From assembly GCF_002843305.1 (NCBI RefSeq), contig NZ_PGSG01000025.1:124001-188000 (forward strand): a stretch of DNA of 64,000 nucleotides. Direction: 5' to 3'. This document shows, one piece after another, positions 35,830 to 45,062 of this stretch. The position numbers and the translations under genes are program-made. Below the pieces are notes generated by a model. The model did no database searches, was not told the DNA's origin, and was given only the letters and a program-made list of their open reading frames with translations. The stretch's first letter is position 1, and each line of letters opens with the position of its first letter. The stretch is from Streptomyces barkulensis (lineage in GTDB: Bacteria; Actinomycetota; Actinomycetes; Streptomycetales; Streptomycetaceae).

Positions 35830-35851
35830 GCCTTAAGGGAGCCATAAGTTC
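35830..35851 (+). promoter_or_regulatory. Direct-repeat operator candidate for the response regulator
   Basis: GCCTTAAGGGA and GCCATAAGTTC lie head to tail with an 11-base period, the spacing used by OmpR/PhoB-type regulators. The site lies after the kinase stop and about 95 bases before the small peptide gene at 35944. Confidence 0.45.
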
Positions 35852-35943
35852 CCGGGCGTCTGCCCGGAACGGGCGTTTCGCCGGAATCGGCCTCGCTAGC
35901 GTGCTCCCTGTCCACGTTCCCCCTGGATCGAGGCAGGAGTGCG

Positions 35944-36156
35944 ATGAGGAGCATCGCCGCACAGTGGCGCCGCCCGGGCGGGCGGCGGCAGCCGATCGCC
36001 GACGCGGCCGTGGCGGCGATCGTGGCGGCCGGCGGGCTGGTCCTGGCCGGTACGGCCACGGCGGAGCCGGGCCCCGCGCCGTCCGCCGCGGCCACCGCGG
36101 AATCGTCCGCCGCGGCCGACGGAGCGCGGGAGAGCGCCGAGCCGCCTTCCCGCTGA
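35944..36156 (+). CDS. Tiny exported Ala-rich peptide
   Basis: 70 aa from ATG 35944, with GGCAGGAG upstream. It has a basic N-terminus (WRRPGGRRQP), a hydrophobic segment of about 20 residues (about 19-41) ending ATAEP that looks like a signal peptide with a cleavage site, then about 30 Ala/Ser/Glu-rich residues. The mature peptide would be short and disordered. It lies just after the two-component system, behind a candidate binding site for its regulator, so it may be a target or feedback signal. It is not a family that I can name. Confidence 0.65.
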   Translation: MRSIAAQWRRPGGRRQPIADAAVAAIVAAGGLVLAGTATAEPGPAPSAAATAESSAAADGARESAEPPSR

Positions 36157-36232
36157 GTCCTCCCGCCCCGGCCCCGCCGGTCCCCCGGCCGGTGGGGAGC
36201 CGGCCCCCGTGAACCAGCCACCCCCCACGGCA

Positions 36233-36278
36233 GGCGGGGCGCAGCGGTCTCCACCCCCCACGCCCGCTGCGCCCCGCC
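36233..36278. terminator. 15-bp hairpin, bidirectional terminator
   Basis: Arms 36233-36247 and 36264-36278 are exact complements with a 16-base loop, between the small peptide gene and the convergent bglC. Confidence 0.75.
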
Positions 36279-36348
36279 CGGTCCGGCCGGTGCGTTCCGG
36301 TCTGCCCCGGTCAGGCCCTCCGGTCAGACCGCCCGGCCGCCGGGTGCC

Positions 36349-37788
36349 TCAGTCGGCCACCGGGTCTCCCACCGTGTCCAGCGCCCCGGGCGCGGGCAGT
36401 TCACCGGTCCGGGCGACCTCGGCGTACCAGCGGGCGCTGGACTTGGGGACGCGCTCCAGGGACTCGAAGTCCACGTACACCGTGCCGAAGCGCTTGCTGT
36501 AGCCGTACGCCCACTCGAAGTTGTCCAGCAGGGACCACAGGAAGTAGCCGCGCACGTCGGCGCCGTCGGCGATCGCCCGCCGGACGGTGTCCAGGTGGCT
36601 GCGGAGGTAGGCGATGCGGTCGGGGTCGTGGACGGTGCCGTCGGGGGACGGCTTGTCGTCGCAGGCCATGCCGTTCTCGGTGATGTAGAGCGGGATGCCG
36701 CCGGTCTCGCGGTGGTAGCGCATGAGCAGGTCGTGCAGACCGGTGGGGTCGATCGTCCAGCCCATGTCGGTGGTCTCGCCCGGGGTCTGGTGGAAGGCGA
36801 TGTCCTCCGCCGCCGGCCAGGGGGACTGCTCGCCGCCGCCGTGCCCGTCCCGGCGCGGCAGCTTCCGGTCGGCGGAGGCCGAGACCAGGGTGGGGGTGTA
36901 GTAGTTGATGCCCAGTGCGTCCAGCGGCTGGTGGATGTCCGCCAGGTCGCCGTCCTTGACGAAGCTCCAGTCCGTCAGGCGCGAGGTGTCCTGGATCAGG
37001 TCCTCGTCGTACACCCCGCGCAGCATCGGGCCGTCGAAGATCCGGTTGGCCAGGGCGTCGATGCGCCGCCTGGCGTCCAGGTCGTCGGGGTCGTCGGTGA
37101 GGGCCCGGACGGCGGCCGGGTTGATGCTGACGCCGATCTGCGCGCGGCCGGGGAGGGCGGCGCGCAGGGCCTGGGTGCCCAGTCCGTGGGCGAGGTTGAG
37201 GTGGTGGGCGGCGCGCAGTACGTCGGCGTGGTCGGTGCGGCCGGGGGCGTGGACGCCCGAGCCGTAGCCGAGGTAGGCCGAGCACCAGGGCTCGTTGAGG
37301 GTGGTCCAGTGCTCCACGCGGTCGCCGAGCGCGCCGGCGACCAGGGAGGCGTACTCGGCGAACCGCTCGGCGGTGGCGCGCTCCGGCCAGCCGCCGGCGT
37401 CCTCCAGTTCCTGGGGCAGGTCCCAGTGGTACAGCGTGATCCAGGGGGTGATGCCCTTGGCCAGCAGCTCGTCGACCAGCGAGCGGTAGAAGTCCAGGCC
37501 GCGCTGGACGGCGGGGCCGCGGCCGGTGGGCTGGACGCGGGACCAGGAGATGGAGAAGCGGTAGGCGTTGAGGTTGAGGTCCGCCATGAGCCGCACGTCG
37601 TCGCGCCAGCGGTGGTAGTGGTCCACGGCGACGTCGCCGGTGTCGCCTCCGAGCACCTTGCCGGGGGTGCGGCAGAAGGTGTCCCAGATGGACGGTGTGC
37701 GGCCGTCCTCGGCGGCGGCGCCCTCGACCTGGTAGGCGGAGGTGGCCGAGCCGAACAGGAAGTTGGCGGGGAAGGAGGATTGGCTCAT
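36349..37788 (-). CDS. bglC: GH1 beta-glucosidase BglC
   Basis: 479 aa from ATG 37788. GH1 signatures: N-terminal [15 protein letters not shown], acid/base Glu166 (TLNEPW) and nucleophile Glu371 (ITENG). There is no signal peptide, so it is cytoplasmic. It should hydrolyse imported cellobiose and cello-oligosaccharides to glucose. It is the last gene of the ceb cluster, 72 bases after cebG. A CebR palindrome lies one base upstream of its start codon (37790-37803), in the place of the ribosome site, and its GGGAG could serve as the Shine-Dalgarno. Confidence 0.93.
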   Translation of the reverse strand: MSQSSFPANFLFGSATSAYQVEGAAAEDGRTPSIWDTFCRTPGKVLGGDTGDVAVDHYHRWRDDVRLMADLNLNAYRFSISWSRVQPTGRGPAVQRGLDFYRSLVDELLAKGITPWITLYHWDLPQELEDAGGWPERATAERFAEYASLVAGALGDRVEHWTTLNEPWCSAYLGYGSGVHAPGRTDHADVLRAAHHLNLAHGLGTQALRAALPGRAQIGVSINPAAVRALTDDPDDLDARRRIDALANRIFDGPMLRGVYDEDLIQDTSRLTDWSFVKDGDLADIHQPLDALGINYYTPTLVSASADRKLPRRDGHGGGEQSPWPAAEDIAFHQTPGETTDMGWTIDPTGLHDLLMRYHRETGGIPLYITENGMACDDKPSPDGTVHDPDRIAYLRSHLDTVRRAIADGADVRGYFLWSLLDNFEWAYGYSKRFGTVYVDFESLERVPKSSARWYAEVARTGELPAPGALDTVGDPVAD

Positions 37789-37789
37789 A

Positions 37790-37803
37790 TGGGAGCGCTC
37801 CCA
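37790..37803. promoter_or_regulatory. CebR operator upstream of bglC
   Basis: Perfect 14-bp palindrome TGGGAGCGCTCCCA, the known Streptomyces CebR-box sequence. It touches the bglC start codon region. Confidence 0.88.
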
Positions 37804-37860
37804 TCAAAGGTTGTACGGAAGGGGATGGCGTGGGGGGCTGAGAGGCGGGAGGGCTGCCGG

Positions 37861-38793
37861 TCAGCCCTTGACCGCCCCCTGCATGATGCCGCCGACGATC
37901 TGCTTGCCGAAGACGGTCAGGATCAGCAGCAGCGGCAGGGTGCCCAGCAGCGCGCCGGCCATGATCACCGACTGGTCGGGTATGTAACCCCGGCCCAGAC
38001 CGGTCAGGGCGACCTGGACGGTCGGGTTCTGCTGGGTCAGCGCGATGATCGGCCAGAAGAAGTCGTTCCAGGCCATCACGAAGGTCAGCATGCCGAGCAC
38101 GGCCATCGCGGGCCGGGCGGCGGGGAAGACCACGTGCCACACGATGCGCACACTGCTCGCGCCGTCCACCCGCGCCGCCTCGATCAGCTCGGTCGGCAGC
38201 GCCTCCAGCAGGTACTGCCGCATGAAGAACACGCCGAATGCGCTGACGAAGGTCGGCAGGATGACGGCCTGGAGCTGGTTGGTCCACTCCAGCTCCGCGA
38301 TCGCCATGAACAGCGGCACCACACTGAGCTGCGGCGGCACCATCATGGTGCCGATCGTCAGCATCAGCAGCAGGTTCCGGAAGCGGAACCGCAGCTTGGC
38401 GAACGCGAACCCGGCGATCGTGCCGAACAGCACGGTGCCGGCCGCGATGGACCCCGCGACGATGGTGGTGTTGAGCAGCGCCAGGCCCATGTTGGCGTCG
38501 GTCCAGGCGATCTGCAGGTTCTTGAAGAGGTTGCCGCCGAACCAGAAGGGCGGCGGCATCTCCGCGAGCCGGGTGTTGTTCCGGGACGCGGCCACGGCCG
38601 TCCAGAACAGCGGGAAGAGGGCGATCGCGGTGACGAGGAACAGCACCGCGTACGTCAGCTTGCCGCCGTGCAGCGTGCCGCCGGCGCCGCCGGCCCGCCC
38701 CCGCATGCGGCCGCGGCCGGTGCGGGGGTCCGCCCCGCCGGGCTCGGGCGCCGTCCGGGGGGACGTCGCGCGGTCGGAGTCCAGCACGCTCAT
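37861..38793 (-). CDS. cebG: Cellobiose ABC transporter permease CebG
   Basis: 310 aa. A disordered N-terminus of about 40 residues precedes six predicted membrane helices. The EAA loop is LIEAARVDGASSVRIVWHVV, which places it among MalG-type permeases. It pairs with CebF to import cellobiose or cellotriose. It starts within the stop of cebF (ATGA overlap, 38790-38793). No ATPase gene is in the cluster; in Streptomyces the shared ATPase MsiK serves CebEFG. Confidence 0.92.
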   Translation of the reverse strand: MSVLDSDRATSPRTAPEPGGADPRTGRGRMRGRAGGAGGTLHGGKLTYAVLFLVTAIALFPLFWTAVAASRNNTRLAEMPPPFWFGGNLFKNLQIAWTDANMGLALLNTTIVAGSIAAGTVLFGTIAGFAFAKLRFRFRNLLLMLTIGTMMVPPQLSVVPLFMAIAELEWTNQLQAVILPTFVSAFGVFFMRQYLLEALPTELIEAARVDGASSVRIVWHVVFPAARPAMAVLGMLTFVMAWNDFFWPIIALTQQNPTVQVALTGLGRGYIPDQSVIMAGALLGTLPLLLILTVFGKQIVGGIMQGAVKG

Positions 38794-39827
38794 GAGCGCC
38801 TCCTCGCGGTCTTGCGGCCCAGCTCCCGCTTCTGCATGCCGCGCGAGATCAGCCAGTTGACCAGCGCGATCAGCACCAGGATCAGGAACATCATCCAGGC
38901 GATGGCCGATGCCCGGCCCAGGTGCAGGTTGACCCAGCCCTGCTCGTACAGGTACAGGCCCAGGGTCTGGTACTGGTGGGCCGGACCGCCGTTCGCGCCG
39001 CCTCCGGGGTTGAACAGCAGGGGCTCGCCGAACAGCTGTGTCGCGCCGATCGTCGAGACGACGACCGTGAACAGGATCGTCGGCCGCAGCGCGGGGATGG
39101 TGACGTGGACGAACTGCTGCCAGCGCGAGGCGCCGTCCAGCGCCGCCGACTCGTACAGGTCCTTGGGCACCGCCTGCATGGCGGCGAGGTAGATGAGGGT
39201 GTTGTAGCCGGTCCAGCGCCAGATCACGATCGCGGAGATCGCGAAGTGGGAGGTCATGCCCTCGTGCCAGTTGACGGGGTCGAACCCGACGAAGCCCAGG
39301 AACCAGTTGATCATGCCGTAGTCACGGCCGAAGAGCACGACGAAGACGAGGGTCGCCGCGGCCACCGAGGTGGCGTAGGGGGCCAGCATGGCCACGCGGT
39401 AGAACGTGGCGCCGCGCAGCTTGTAGTTCAGCAGGTGGGCCAGCCCGAGCGCGATCAGCAGCTGGGGCACGGTGGAGATGATCCCGATGCTGAAGGTGTT
39501 GCGCAGGGCGTTCCAGAAGAAGTCGTCCTCGAACAGCCGGGTGAAGTTGTGCAGCCCGGCCCACTCCATGTCGGTGGGGGCCGTCAGCGACACCTTGTGC
39601 AGGGAGGCCCAGCCCGTGTAGAGCAGCGGGAAGAGGCTGAAGGCCCCGAAGAAGAGGAAGAACGGGGCGACGAAGCCGTAGGGGCTCCACCTCACGTCCC
39701 GCTGGTACCAGCGGCTGCGGCGTGCCCGCCGCCGGTCCTCGCGGGAGGAGGGGACATGTTTGTGGCGCGGGGCCGCGCCCCCCTGCTTGACGGGGGGCGC
39801 GGACACCGGCGAACCGGTAGTGGTCAC
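38790..39827 (-). CDS. cebF: Cellobiose ABC transporter permease CebF
   Basis: 345 aa, a MalF-type permease with six membrane helices and an EAA loop (YESAALDGASRWQQFVHVTI). The N-terminal 45 residues are charged and cytoplasmic. It lies 7 bases after cebE and overlaps cebG by 4 bases, so the three are translated together. It forms the transmembrane channel with CebG. Confidence 0.92.
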   Translation of the reverse strand: MTTTGSPVSAPPVKQGGAAPRHKHVPSSREDRRRARRSRWYQRDVRWSPYGFVAPFFLFFGAFSLFPLLYTGWASLHKVSLTAPTDMEWAGLHNFTRLFEDDFFWNALRNTFSIGIISTVPQLLIALGLAHLLNYKLRGATFYRVAMLAPYATSVAAATLVFVVLFGRDYGMINWFLGFVGFDPVNWHEGMTSHFAISAIVIWRWTGYNTLIYLAAMQAVPKDLYESAALDGASRWQQFVHVTIPALRPTILFTVVVSTIGATQLFGEPLLFNPGGGANGGPAHQYQTLGLYLYEQGWVNLHLGRASAIAWMMFLILVLIALVNWLISRGMQKRELGRKTARRRS

Positions 39828-39834
39828 TTGTCGA

Positions 39835-41157
39835 TCACTCGTCCAGGGCGTTGTCGACTGCCTTGGTGGCCTCTTCCCAGGCCTTGTCGGAGGACAGACC
39901 GCTGCGCTCCATCTGCAGAAGGCCGCTGCGGGTGATGTTCTCCTGGATGACCTGGTCCTTCGGGCCGATCACCTGGGTCGGGATGCCCTCGGCCGCCTTG
40001 GAGAAGATCTCACCGATGGGGGCGTCCGAGAAGTACTCGTGCGTGGCCTCGGCGACCTCGGGGGTCTCGTACGACTTCGGGGCGCTGGGGAAGCTGCCGC
40101 GCTCGGCGAAGAGCTTGGCCTGCTGGGTGGGGGCGGTCAGCCAGGCGGCGAGCTTGATCGCCTCCTCCTTGTTCTTGCTGCTCTCGGGCACCCCGAGGAA
40201 GGAACCGCCCCAGTTGCCGGCCTTGGGCGCGGGAGCGACGTCCCACTTGCCCTCGGCCTTGTCGCCGCCCTTGTCCTGGATGTAGCCGAGCATCCAGGCG
40301 GGGCAGGAGAGCGTGGCGAAGGTGCCGTTGTTCATGGCCTTGTTCCACGAGTCCGTGAACAGCTCGTGCTTGTCGGTCATGTCCTCGGAGGCGGCCTCCG
40401 CGGCGACGTCCCAGGCCTCCTTGACGTCGGGGTTGGTCTTGTAGACGACCTCGCCCTGCTCGTCGTAGTAGCGGGTGGCGCTGGAGGAGATGGCCGCGTT
40501 GTACAGGCCGCTGGCGGAGTCGACCCACTTGACGCCCTTGGGGGCGCTGTCCATGAACTTCTTGCCGGTGTCGAGGTACTTCTGCCAGTCGCCCTCCCAC
40601 AGCTTCCCGACCTCGTCGCGGTCGGTGGGCAGGCCGGCGGCCTTGAAGTGGTCCTTGCGGTAGCAGATGGCCATCGGGCCGATGTCGGTGCCCAGGCCGA
40701 TGGTCTTGCCGTCGGCGGTGGTGGCCTGGTTCCACTTCCAGTCGAAGTAGTCGTCCTTGGAGACTCCGCCGGCCTTGGAAAGGTCGGCGAACTTGTCCGC
40801 CTGGGTCTGGACGACCTCGGCGATGTTCGCCACCTCGATGCCCTGGATGTCGGCGAGGCCGCTGTTGCTGGCGAGGCGGGTGAGCAGCTGCGGGTAGTAG
40901 TTCTCGTTCCGCTCGACGACGCTCTGCTCGATCTTGACCTTCGGGTTGAGCTTCTCGTACTCCTCGTAGAGCCCGGCCTCCTGGAAGCCGAAGGTACCGA
41001 AGAGGCCGACGGTGATGACGGTCTTGCCCTTGCTGTCGGTTCCCCCGGCCTTGTCGCCCGAGTCGTCGTCGCTCGCGCATCCGGCGAGCAGGCTCGTGCC
41101 GATCGCCGCGGCGGCCATGAGGGCCACGGCTCGGCGGGTGGTGCGGGTCTTGCGCAC
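39835..41157 (-). CDS. cebE: Cellobiose-binding lipoprotein CebE
   Basis: 440 aa from ATG 41157. Its lipoprotein signal peptide ends LLAGC, with the lipidated Cys at 27. An Asp/Ser/Gly-rich linker leads to a family 1 solute-binding domain rich in Trp and Tyr (VERNENYYPQLLTRLAS, KWVDSASGLYNAAI), as expected for oligosaccharide stacking. It captures cellobiose and cellotriose at the outer face of the membrane for CebFG. It is the first gene of the operon. A CebR palindrome (41278-41291) lies 121 bases upstream, in the cebE/cebR intergenic region. Confidence 0.93.
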   Translation of the reverse strand: MRKTRTTRRAVALMAAAAIGTSLLAGCASDDDSGDKAGGTDSKGKTVITVGLFGTFGFQEAGLYEEYEKLNPKVKIEQSVVERNENYYPQLLTRLASNSGLADIQGIEVANIAEVVQTQADKFADLSKAGGVSKDDYFDWKWNQATTADGKTIGLGTDIGPMAICYRKDHFKAAGLPTDRDEVGKLWEGDWQKYLDTGKKFMDSAPKGVKWVDSASGLYNAAISSSATRYYDEQGEVVYKTNPDVKEAWDVAAEAASEDMTDKHELFTDSWNKAMNNGTFATLSCPAWMLGYIQDKGGDKAEGKWDVAPAPKAGNWGGSFLGVPESSKNKEEAIKLAAWLTAPTQQAKLFAERGSFPSAPKSYETPEVAEATHEYFSDAPIGEIFSKAAEGIPTQVIGPKDQVIQENITRSGLLQMERSGLSSDKAWEEATKAVDNALDE

Positions 41158-41457
41158 TGCGTCCTCCTAGCGCCCTGACGTTTCACTCCCGGCCGTGGAA
41201 GGGTGTGGGGGACCGCGGTGACGGATGGTGCTGCGGCTCGGGCGGGAACGTGCGGGTTCTGTATGGGTCAAGTCCTTTGGGAGCGCTCCCAGACGTGATG
41301 GGTTGAAGAGTCGCGGTTCCCTGGCGCGGGTGTCAAGGGAATGGACACACTGACCCGGCGCAGTTATCCGGCTGTTAGCTTCGGTGGCTGATCGATACTG
41401 GTGCAGGGGACCGACCGGTCCTGTGCAGGTGAGCCCGTACACCTTGGGGAGGCGGTC
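41158..41457. other. cebE-cebR divergent control region (300 b)
   Basis: It holds one CebR palindrome at 41278-41291 and, nearer cebR, a TAGCTT box around 41376 that could be the cebR -10. No gene is seen. Confidence 0.7.
41278..41291. promoter_or_regulatory. CebR operator in cebE-cebR region
   Basis: Perfect palindrome TGGGAGCGCTCCCA, suited to repress cebE and possibly cebR itself. Confidence 0.92.
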
Positions 41458-42495
41458 ATGACAGTGAGCGGAAGGCGGGGCCAGCGGCCCACTCTGGAGC
41501 AGGTCGCCGCCTACGCGGGGGTGGGCCGCGGTACCGTCTCCCGGGTGATCAACGGCGCCGCCAACGTCAGCGACCAGACGCGCACCGCCGTCCAGCAGGC
41601 GATCGCCGAACTGGGCTACGTGCCCAACCGGGCCGCCCGTGCGCTGGCCGCGGGCAGCACCGACGCGATCGCGCTGGTCATTCCCGAGGCCGAGACCAGA
41701 CTGTTCGCCGAGCCCTACTTCTCCGGCATCATCCGCGGCGTCAGCACCGAGCTCGCCGACACCGACATGCAGCTGCTGCTGACCCTGATCCGCAACCCCA
41801 AGGAACGCGACCGCTTCGCCCAGTACGTCGCCGCCCACCGGGTGGACGGCGTTCTGCTGGTGTCCGTGCACGCCGACGACCCCCTGCCCGACCTGCTGGA
41901 AAGCATCGAGATGCCCGCCGTCCTCAGCGGCCGCCGCAGCGGCGACGAGCCGGTGCCGTACGTGGACTGCGACAACACCGGCGGCGCCCAGACCGCCGTG
42001 GAGCATCTGATCGGCCGCGGCCGGCGCGCGGTGGCCACCATCACCGGGCCGCTGGACATGTACGTCGCCCAGTGCCGCCTCGAGGGGTACCGCGACGCGC
42101 TGCGCACCGCGGGCCTGGAGGAGGACGAGCGGCTGGTGGCCGTCGGCGACTTCACCGAGGAGGGCGGCCGCCGCGCCGTGCGGGAACTGCTGTCGCGGCG
42201 GCCCGACCTGGACGCCGTCTTCTGCGCCTCCGACGTGATGGCCGCGGGCGCCCGCGCCGTGCTGCGCGAGTCCGGCCGCCGGGTGCCCGAGGACGTGGCC
42301 CTGGTCGGCTTCGACGACTCGGCCGTCGCCCGCCACATGGACCCGCCGCTGACCAGCGTGCGGCAGCCGCTGGAGCAGATGGGCCGGTCGATGGCCCGGG
42401 TGCTGCTGGAGCAGATCGAGGGCCGCAAGGCGGGCCGGGACGACCGCTCCAGCCGGGTGCTGCCGACCGAGCTGATCCGCCGCGCGTCCTCCTAG
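41458..42495 (+). CDS. cebR: LacI-family cellobiose repressor CebR
   Basis: 345 aa from ATG 41458, with GGGGAGG upstream. The N-terminal LacI helix-turn-helix (TLEQVAAYAGVGRGTVSRVINGAANVS, split around residue 22) and hinge helix PNRAARALA are followed by a periplasmic-binding-like sensor domain ending with a dimerisation tail. It resembles Streptomyces CebR, which binds TGGGAGCGCTCCCA and is released by cello-oligosaccharides. Four such sites occur in this window: before bglC, between cebE and cebR, and twice between the GH6 and GH48 genes. It is divergent from cebE and convergent with the GH6 gene. Confidence 0.93.
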   Translation: MTVSGRRGQRPTLEQVAAYAGVGRGTVSRVINGAANVSDQTRTAVQQAIAELGYVPNRAARALAAGSTDAIALVIPEAETRLFAEPYFSGIIRGVSTELADTDMQLLLTLIRNPKERDRFAQYVAAHRVDGVLLVSVHADDPLPDLLESIEMPAVLSGRRSGDEPVPYVDCDNTGGAQTAVEHLIGRGRRAVATITGPLDMYVAQCRLEGYRDALRTAGLEEDERLVAVGDFTEEGGRRAVRELLSRRPDLDAVFCASDVMAAGARAVLRESGRRVPEDVALVGFDDSAVARHMDPPLTSVRQPLEQMGRSMARVLLEQIEGRKAGRDDRSSRVLPTELIRRASS

Positions 42496-42566
42496 CCCCC
42501 GACGGTCCCCGGCCGGTCACGCGGACCCGGCGCCCACGCGGACGCGGTGGTCACGCGGACACGGCG

Positions 42567-42599
42567 AAGGGGCCGGCCGGCGTACCGACCGGCCCCCTT
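42567..42599. terminator. GC hairpin between cebR and GH6 gene
   Basis: Imperfect 14-bp arms at 42567-42580 and 42585-42599 with one bulge and a T-rich 3' edge. It can end both convergent transcripts. Confidence 0.65.
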
Positions 42600-42620
42600 T
42601 CGAGCCGTCCTACCGCTGTA

Positions 42621-42650
42621 CGGTGATCAACCGGTGATCAACCGGTGATC
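42621..42650 (+). repeat. 11-bp direct repeat, about 2.7 copies
   Basis: CGGTGATCAAC repeats just past the GH6 stop codon. It is AT-richer than its surroundings. Confidence 0.75.
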
Positions 42651-44448
42651 AGTCGATCGGCGGGTAGGCGTTGCGCAGCAGCTCCTCGAACTGGGCCTGG
42701 AACCAGTGGCCGGAGACCGGCGCGTCGGGCAGGGCACCGGAGGGGCTGTTGCCGTTGCGGACGTTGCCCCCGTAGTTGGGGTCGCACATCTCGTCGGCCT
42801 TCTTGCCCTCGTCGTTCTGGATGTCCTCGCTGGCGCCGTCCGACTCACCCGGGGGCTTGATCCACGCGTAGGCGTCGATACCGGAGGCAGGCGAGGCCTG
42901 CGGCCGCTCACCGAGGCCGGCGCCGGCCTGGTTGCACCAGTTGCCGGTGTGGACCCGGCCGTCGATGCGGCTGCCCTCGACGTAGGAGTTGACATCGGTC
43001 TTGGCCGCGGGACCGCTGGGACGGTCCGGACCGCCCCAGCCGTTGCGGGAGGTGTCGATGATCACGCCGACGTCGGAGTTGAAGCCGACCCGGACGGCCT
43101 CGTCACGGAAGGCCTGGGCGTAGGACTGCTCGTCCACGTAGCGGTTCCAGTCGACCCAGTCGGACTGGCGGACCGAGGTGCCGTTCACCGAGTCGTCGAT
43201 GTTGAAGTACGGCTCGACGAGCGCACCGTAGTTGGCGACGTTGGCGGCGAAGCCGGCGACGTCGTTGACCGTGGCGCCCGCGGTGTTGGCGGCCTCGTAG
43301 AGCAGTTCGGCGGTGGGGGTGAAGTTGTTGTCCCAGCCGAGCCAGCCGTGGTGGCCGATGTCGATGTAGTTGTAGACGTTGTCGAACTGGCCGAGCGTGG
43401 CCAGGGCGTAGCCGACGCCCTCGACGTAGTTGCCGTTGGCCAGCATCTCGTCGCAGTTCGCGGTGGCCGTCTCACGGCTGCCCACGTTGGTGATCAGGTT
43501 CGGCAGCGAGTCGATCTCGACGATGTTGATGATCCGCAGGTCGGCGTACTTCGGGTCGCCGACGATCTCCGCGATCGGGTCGATGAACTCGTTCTTGTAC
43601 CGGTCGATCTCGTCCGGACCGAGCTCACCCTGGGAGGCGAGTGCGGAGCAGTCGCGGCCGGGCAGGTTGTAGGTGACCATCTGGAGCGCGTCGGCGCCCT
43701 GCTCCAGGGCGGTGTCGAGGTGGTCGCGCAGACCCATGGTGTTCTCGCCGGCGGAGCCCGACTCGATGGCGGAGATGCGGTCCAGCCACACGGCGGTCGG
43801 CTCGTCGGCGATCGCCTCGCCGCCGCTCTCGGCGGCCTGCTCGGACCAGTCCGGGTTCACGTAGAGCTGGGCGCCCTCGTACGGGTTGTCGACGCGGTCG
43901 CCCGGGTCACCGGGGTCGCCCGGGTCACCGGGGTCGCCCGGGTCACCGGGGTCATCCGGGTTGTCCGGGTCGTCCGGGTCATCGGGGTCGTCGGGGTCGC
44001 CCGGGTCGCCGCCGTCCACGTTGCAGGTGGTGCCGTTCAGCGTGAACGTGTCGGGTGCCGGGTTCGAACCGGAGTAGGTCCCGTTGAAACCGAAGTTCGC
44101 GGAACCGCCCGAGGACAGGGTGGAGCTCCACGTGGGAGCGGTGGCGGTCACGTGCGCACCGCTCTGGGACAGGGTGGCGTTCCAGCCGGATCCGGCCTGC
44201 TGGCTGCCCGCGTAGTCCCACTCCACCTTCCAGTTGTCCACGGCGGAGGCGGCGTTGTTGGTCACGGTGACCGAGGCGGTGAAACCGTTGCCCCAGTCGT
44301 TGGTGACCTCGTAGTCCACGGTGCAGACGGGTGCCGCCACGGCGGTCCCCTGCATCATGCCGCCCGCGCCGAGCGCGCCGGTTATCAGCGCGCCGGCGGC
44401 GAGCAGCGCCGTCCGGCGCCCGCGCGCCGGTTTTCTGGTGCCTGTCAT
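42649..44448 (-). CDS. CBM2-GH6 secreted cellulase, probably cellobiohydrolase
   Basis: 599 aa. Signal peptide (about 1-39), then an N-terminal CBM2 cellulose-binding domain (about 40-142; VCTVDYEVTNDWGNGF, later Cys in TTCN). An Asp/Pro/Gly repeat linker follows (about 145-188), then a GH6 catalytic domain with the Asp-containing NLPGRDCSAL loop and the IVEIDSLPNL block. The additional loops of exo-acting GH6 (IDTSRNGWGGPDRP, then PSGPAAKTD) favour cellobiohydrolase over endoglucanase. It releases cellobiose outside the cell. It is divergent from GH48, with CebR sites between. The acidic linker, instead of the usual Pro/Thr linker, is unusual. Confidence 0.92.
   Translation of the reverse strand: MTGTRKPARGRRTALLAAGALITGALGAGGMMQGTAVAAPVCTVDYEVTNDWGNGFTASVTVTNNAASAVDNWKVEWDYAGSQQAGSGWNATLSQSGAHVTATAPTWSSTLSSGGSANFGFNGTYSGSNPAPDTFTLNGTTCNVDGGDPGDPDDPDDPDDPDNPDDPGDPGDPGDPGDPGDPGDRVDNPYEGAQLYVNPDWSEQAAESGGEAIADEPTAVWLDRISAIESGSAGENTMGLRDHLDTALEQGADALQMVTYNLPGRDCSALASQGELGPDEIDRYKNEFIDPIAEIVGDPKYADLRIINIVEIDSLPNLITNVGSRETATANCDEMLANGNYVEGVGYALATLGQFDNVYNYIDIGHHGWLGWDNNFTPTAELLYEAANTAGATVNDVAGFAANVANYGALVEPYFNIDDSVNGTSVRQSDWVDWNRYVDEQSYAQAFRDEAVRVGFNSDVGVIIDTSRNGWGGPDRPSGPAAKTDVNSYVEGSRIDGRVHTGNWCNQAGAGLGERPQASPASGIDAYAWIKPPGESDGASEDIQNDEGKKADEMCDPNYGGNVRNGNSPSGALPDAPVSGHWFQAQFEELLRNAYPPID
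43896..44013 (-). repeat. Asp/Pro/Gly linker repeat in GH6 gene
   Basis: Tandem 9- to 18-bp units coding for GDP and DDP repeats between CBM2 and the catalytic domain. Confidence 0.85.
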
Positions 44449-44818
44449 GCGATCTCTTCCTCTTCCTTCCGGTGTTCTCCGGATGACGACGGAGCCCAGC
44501 TCCGCATCGGGGGTGCGGTCGTGTCACGGGTGCGAGTCCCGGACGGAGGGGTCTTCCGCCGCGGTGGGGAACGACCGCCGTTGCGGCACGGAGCGAGGTC
44601 CCGCTCCGCTCCCGCCTCCGGGCACGGCCTCCCGGAGCGTGCTCCGGTATCGGTGCCGGGGGAGGACGGGGGGCGTCGTGAAGGGGCGAGCCGGCCGGTG
44701 TGGCCGTGAAGGCGCGCCGCGGCGGGCGCCGCGGTGCCGGATAACGCCCGAGGGCGTGGTGGGGGGTACATGAAGCGGCTCCTGGTCGGTCGAACGCGCC
44801 GTCCCTGGCGCACGACTG

Positions 44819-44832
44819 TGGAAGCGCTCCCA
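44819..44832. promoter_or_regulatory. CebR operator, GH6 side (one mismatch)
   Basis: TGGAAGCGCTCCCA differs from the perfect CebR palindrome at one position. Confidence 0.82.
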
Positions 44833-44962
44833 CTGGTTGAAGGAGAACGTAGCGCCAACTTCCGGTTGTGGCCAGAGTGCGTTCAGTAATTGGCGAATCG
44901 AATTCCTTCGACAGGGTCTTCTTGTTCGGAGTCTTGACAGGTGTCATGTCCGCATTGACGCT

Positions 44963-44976
44963 TGGGAGCGCTCCCA
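44963..44976. promoter_or_regulatory. CebR operator, GH48 side
   Basis: Perfect palindrome TGGGAGCGCTCCCA, 86 bases before the GH48 start. Confidence 0.9.
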
Positions 44977-45062
44977 CTGGTTTCAGTTCCTCCACACGTC
45001 CCCGTCAGGCACGGTCCAGGCACAGTTCTTCCCCACCCGAGCTGCGAGGAGAGAACCCCCGC

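Larger units (their letters stand above)
44449..45062. other. GH6-GH48 divergent control region (614 b)
   Basis: No gene is seen. It contains a near-palindromic CebR site (44819-44832) on the GH6 side and a perfect one (44963-44976) on the GH48 side. TTGACA at 44934-44939 with GACGCT 17 bases on could be the GH48 promoter, which would put the start of transcription within the second operator. About 370 bases would be leader for GH6. Confidence 0.7.

Noticed and set aside
43896..44013. CRISPR-like repeat array
   Set aside because: The repeats are contiguous, without spacers, and lie in frame as the linker of the GH6 enzyme.
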